From Paraburkholderia solitsugae (GTDB lineage: Bacteria > Pseudomonadota > Gammaproteobacteria > Burkholderiales > Burkholderiaceae), in the NCBI RefSeq assembly GCF_013177695.1, contig NZ_WOEY01000159.1, positions 1-64,000 of the forward strand: a DNA stretch of 64,000 bases, read 5' to 3'. Position numbers and translations under genes: made by a program. How positions within the stretch are numbered: position 1 is the first letter of the stretch; the number at the start of each line of letters is the position of its first letter. This document shows positions 61,936-64,000 of the stretch, piece by piece. The notes under the pieces are model-generated. The model was not told the DNA's origin. It ran no database searches and saw only the letters and a list, made by a program, of their open reading frames with translations.

Positions 61936-62312
61936 ACACGCCGACGCTCGGCGGTCGGCGTCCACCGCATTTCCGCCCCCTCCTCACCTCATCCTGTAAC
62001 TTTCGTAATCAACAGAAAAATACATGGGTGGACTGTTACGGAGCCCGCGACGTAGGATCATGCCTTCCTGTCGCGGTGCGCTCGCACGGCTTGCCGTTAT
62101 CCCCCTTCGATAACGTCCCGGCCGACTTGTCACGATGGCGCATTGGGTTAACATCTTTGTCCCGCGCATCGGGTAGCATCCGCGCTGAACATTCGCGGCG
62201 CGTCCGCTGTCGAAACCGCCTGTCATGCCGCCTGCGTGCCGGTCCGCCGAACTGTCAAAGCGGCACGATCGCACGAGCGGCTCACATCAAAGCCAGCCAC
62301 CTGACCGAACCG
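61936..62312. other. Gap of 377 bp before the RND pump genes
   Basis: Holds the promoter of the efflux genes. The adaptor frame stays open back to 62028 but without signal or domain. GTGGACTGTTACGG at 62029-62042 also occurs near 60789, meaning unclear. Confidence 0.4.
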
Positions 62313-63722
62313 ATGGACGAACAACAACAGTATTCGGAAACCTCACGCCCTGCCGCTCCGGCTTCCCAACGCGGTTCGCAACCGTCCTCCGGCGGAGGGC
62401 CTGCCGGCGGTCCCGGGAGCGCACCGGATCCAGCCAAACGCCATCGCGGCCGCAACATCGCGCTGATCGTGGCGGCGCTGGTCATTCTTGGGGTCGTGTT
62501 GTGGCGCTGGCATCCGTGGGGCGGGCCCAGCAGCGGCGCGAACGCGGCGGCCGGCGCGAGTGGCGCGAACAGCGGCCGCGCGGGCCGCGGGGGTGCCGGC
62601 GCGCTCGCCAACATGGCGCAGCCTGTCCACGTGGCGACCGCCACACAGGGTGAGATGCCGGTCGTGCTGACTGCGCTCGGCACGGTCACGCCGCTCGCCA
62701 ATGTCACCGTCCTGCCGCAGTTGAGCGGCACGCTGCAGGACGTGTTTTTCAAGGAAGGCCAGATGGTCAAGAAGGGCGATGTGCTTGCCCAGATCGACCC
62801 GCGCCCCTATCAGATTTCGCTGGAAAACGCGCAAGGCACCCTGGCGCGCGACCAGGCGCTGCTGCAAACCGCCCGTCTCGACCTGAAGCGTTACCAGACG
62901 TTGCTCGCACAAGACTCGATCGCCAGCCAGCAGGTCGATACGCAAGCCTCGCTCGTCAAGCAATACGAAGGCACGGTCAAGTCCGACCAGGCGAACATCG
63001 ATACCTATAAGCTCGACCTCGTTTATGCGCGCATCACCGCGCCGGTGTCGGGGCGCGTCGGGTTGCGCCAGGTCGATCCGGGCAACTATGTGACGCCGAG
63101 CCTGGCCAACGGCATAGTCGTGATTACGCAGTTGCAGCCGATCAGCGTGATCTTCACGACCTCTGAAGACAACCTGCAGCAGATCCTGCAGCAGACTCAA
63201 ACCGGTGCGAAGCTCTCGGTCACCGCATACGACCGCAGCAATACGACATCTCTCGAAGGCGGCACGCTCGAAACGCTAGATAACCAGATCGACACCACCA
63301 CCGGCACGGTCAAGCTGCGCGCGGTCTTCCAGAACCCGAACAACCTGCTGTTCCCGAATCAGTTCGTGAATACGCGCCTGCTGGTCGATACGATCAAGGA
63401 TGCGGTGATCGTGCCGACCACGGCTGTACTGAACGGCTCGATGGGCCAGTTCGTGTACGTCGTGAAACCGGACAACACGGTGACGGTGCGCCCGGTCAAG
63501 GCTGGTCCGGTCGATGGCGAACGCACCAGCATCAAATCCGGCGTGCAAGCCGGCGAGCGCGTCGTGATCGACGGTTCGGACCGGCTGAAGGAAGGCGCGA
63601 AGATCACGATTCCGGCCGACAAGCCGCGCGGCGCTTCAGGCGCGCGTGGTGCAAGCGGCGCGGTGGGGGCATCCGGCGGACACGGGCATCACGGCAAACA
63701 CGCGGCGCAAGCCTCGCAATAA
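62313..63722 (+). CDS. mdtA: RND efflux periplasmic adaptor (MdtA-like)
   Basis: 469 residues: Pro/Gly-rich cytosolic tail, one membrane anchor (about 48-66), a Gly/Ala/Ser linker, then lipoyl, hairpin, beta-barrel and membrane-proximal domains (GTVTPLANVTVLPQLSG, QIDPRPYQISLENAQG, ARITAPVSGRVGLRQVDPGN). It ends with a GASGARGASGAVGASG repeat and a His-rich tail. Bridges the inner-membrane pump to an outer-membrane channel. The pump gene starts 19 bp later. Tripartite MdtABC pumps export bile salts, novobiocin and other amphiphiles. Confidence 0.93.
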   Translation: MDEQQQYSETSRPAAPASQRGSQPSSGGGPAGGPGSAPDPAKRHRGRNIALIVAALVILGVVLWRWHPWGGPSSGANAAAGASGANSGRAGRGGAGALANMAQPVHVATATQGEMPVVLTALGTVTPLANVTVLPQLSGTLQDVFFKEGQMVKKGDVLAQIDPRPYQISLENAQGTLARDQALLQTARLDLKRYQTLLAQDSIASQQVDTQASLVKQYEGTVKSDQANIDTYKLDLVYARITAPVSGRVGLRQVDPGNYVTPSLANGIVVITQLQPISVIFTTSEDNLQQILQQTQTGAKLSVTAYDRSNTTSLEGGTLETLDNQIDTTTGTVKLRAVFQNPNNLLFPNQFVNTRLLVDTIKDAVIVPTTAVLNGSMGQFVYVVKPDNTVTVRPVKAGPVDGERTSIKSGVQAGERVVIDGSDRLKEGAKITIPADKPRGASGARGASGAVGASGGHGHHGKHAAQASQ

Positions 63723-63741
63723 GGGCACGGCAACTACCGCA

Positions 63742-64000
63742 TGAATCCATCCCGCGCTTTCATTCTGCGCCCCGTCGGCACCGCGCTGCTGATGGCGGCG
63801 ATCATGCTGGTCGGTCTCGTCGCGCTGCGCTTTCTGCCGCTCTCCGCGCTGCCCGAGGTCGACTATCCGACGATCCAGGTGCAGACCTTCTATCCGGGCG
63901 CGAGCCCGGACGTGATGACCTCCTCGGTCACCGCGCCGCTCGAACGTCAGTTCGGGCAGATGCCGTCGTTGAATCAGATGTCATCGCAAAGCTCGGCCGG
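63742..64000 (+). CDS. mdtB: RND efflux permease (MdtB-like), partial at window end
   Basis: The first 86 codons are visible: MNPSRAFILRPVGTALLMAA, a first transmembrane helix, then LPLSALPEVDYPTIQVQTFYPGA and the VMTSSVTAPLERQFGQMPSL porter-domain start. This is the standard N-terminus of MdtB-type RND pumps. The gene continues beyond the window; a second pump subunit gene (mdtC) would be expected after it. Confidence 0.92.

Noticed and set aside
60789..62042. GTGGACTGTTACGG found twice, near 60789 and 62029, as a paired regulatory site
   Set aside because: Not palindromic, only two copies, and contexts differ; a chance match cannot be excluded.

Overview
The window reads as chromosomal DNA of a Burkholderiaceae member, most like Paraburkholderia or Caballeronia. 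Support for this: two OmpC-type Porin_4 porins, a DUF2970 protein, an RcnB protein, high-GC coding DNA with strong third-position bias, many LysR regulators and a sulfonate/encapsulin sulfur locus. The genus is inferred from protein style, not from a marker gene. No rRNA, tRNA or CRISPR was seen.

Layout. (1) 0.3-3.9 kb: universal stress protein, a second type-I glutamine synthetase with two small partners, and a secreted HbpS/GlcG-like protein. (2) 4.0-9.4 kb: porin, NCS1 permease, M20 amidohydrolase and a divergent LysR, a probable scavenging unit for a nitrogenous or acylated compound. (3) 9.4-30.3 kb: a sulfur hub. It holds a broken cytochrome c remnant; a sulfonate ABC transporter with two permeases and a TauD/AtsK-like dioxygenase; (interrupted by an RcnB protein and an exported protein); two DmoA/NtaA-type flavin monooxygenases; a GntR regulator heading an operon of AprA-like flavoprotein, AprB-like ferredoxin, HEAT protein and DUF971 protein; a second SsuA-like binding protein; and a complete family-2A encapsulin operon (rhodanese, serine acetyltransferase, XRE regulator, shell, cysteine desulfurase cargo). 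(4) 30.5-35.2 kb: a small protein, a MASE-type diguanylate cyclase, a patatin lipase and a GluR0-like receptor/channel.

(5) 35.4-42.3 kb: an aromatic oxygenation unit (Rieske oxygenase, reductase, ferredoxin, porin, FAD monooxygenase) facing a TetR gene across three copies of an inverted repeat; an IS5-family element sits exactly at the porin stop codon. (6) 42.4-48.7 kb: LysR, an atypical Old Yellow Enzyme, dienelactone hydrolase, LysR, MFS transporter and flavin reductase. (7) 49.1-55.8 kb: a tightly coupled CoA-ester catabolic operon (two family-III CoA-transferase subunits, MmgE/PrpD, two crotonases, a thiolase). (8) 56.0-59.9 kb: sulfite reductase with DUF934, divergent from a MocR regulator. 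(9) 60.0-64.0 kb: DUF2970, a LysR pseudogene, an orphan minus-strand terminator, an IclR regulator and the start of an MdtAB-type RND pump.

How it fits together: the 9-30 kb region looks like organosulfur import, C-S bond cleavage and sulfur handling or storage. The AprA/AprB-like/HEAT/DUF971 operon is the part whose chemistry I cannot assign and is the best candidate for an undescribed system. The 35-56 kb region looks like an accessory catabolic island.
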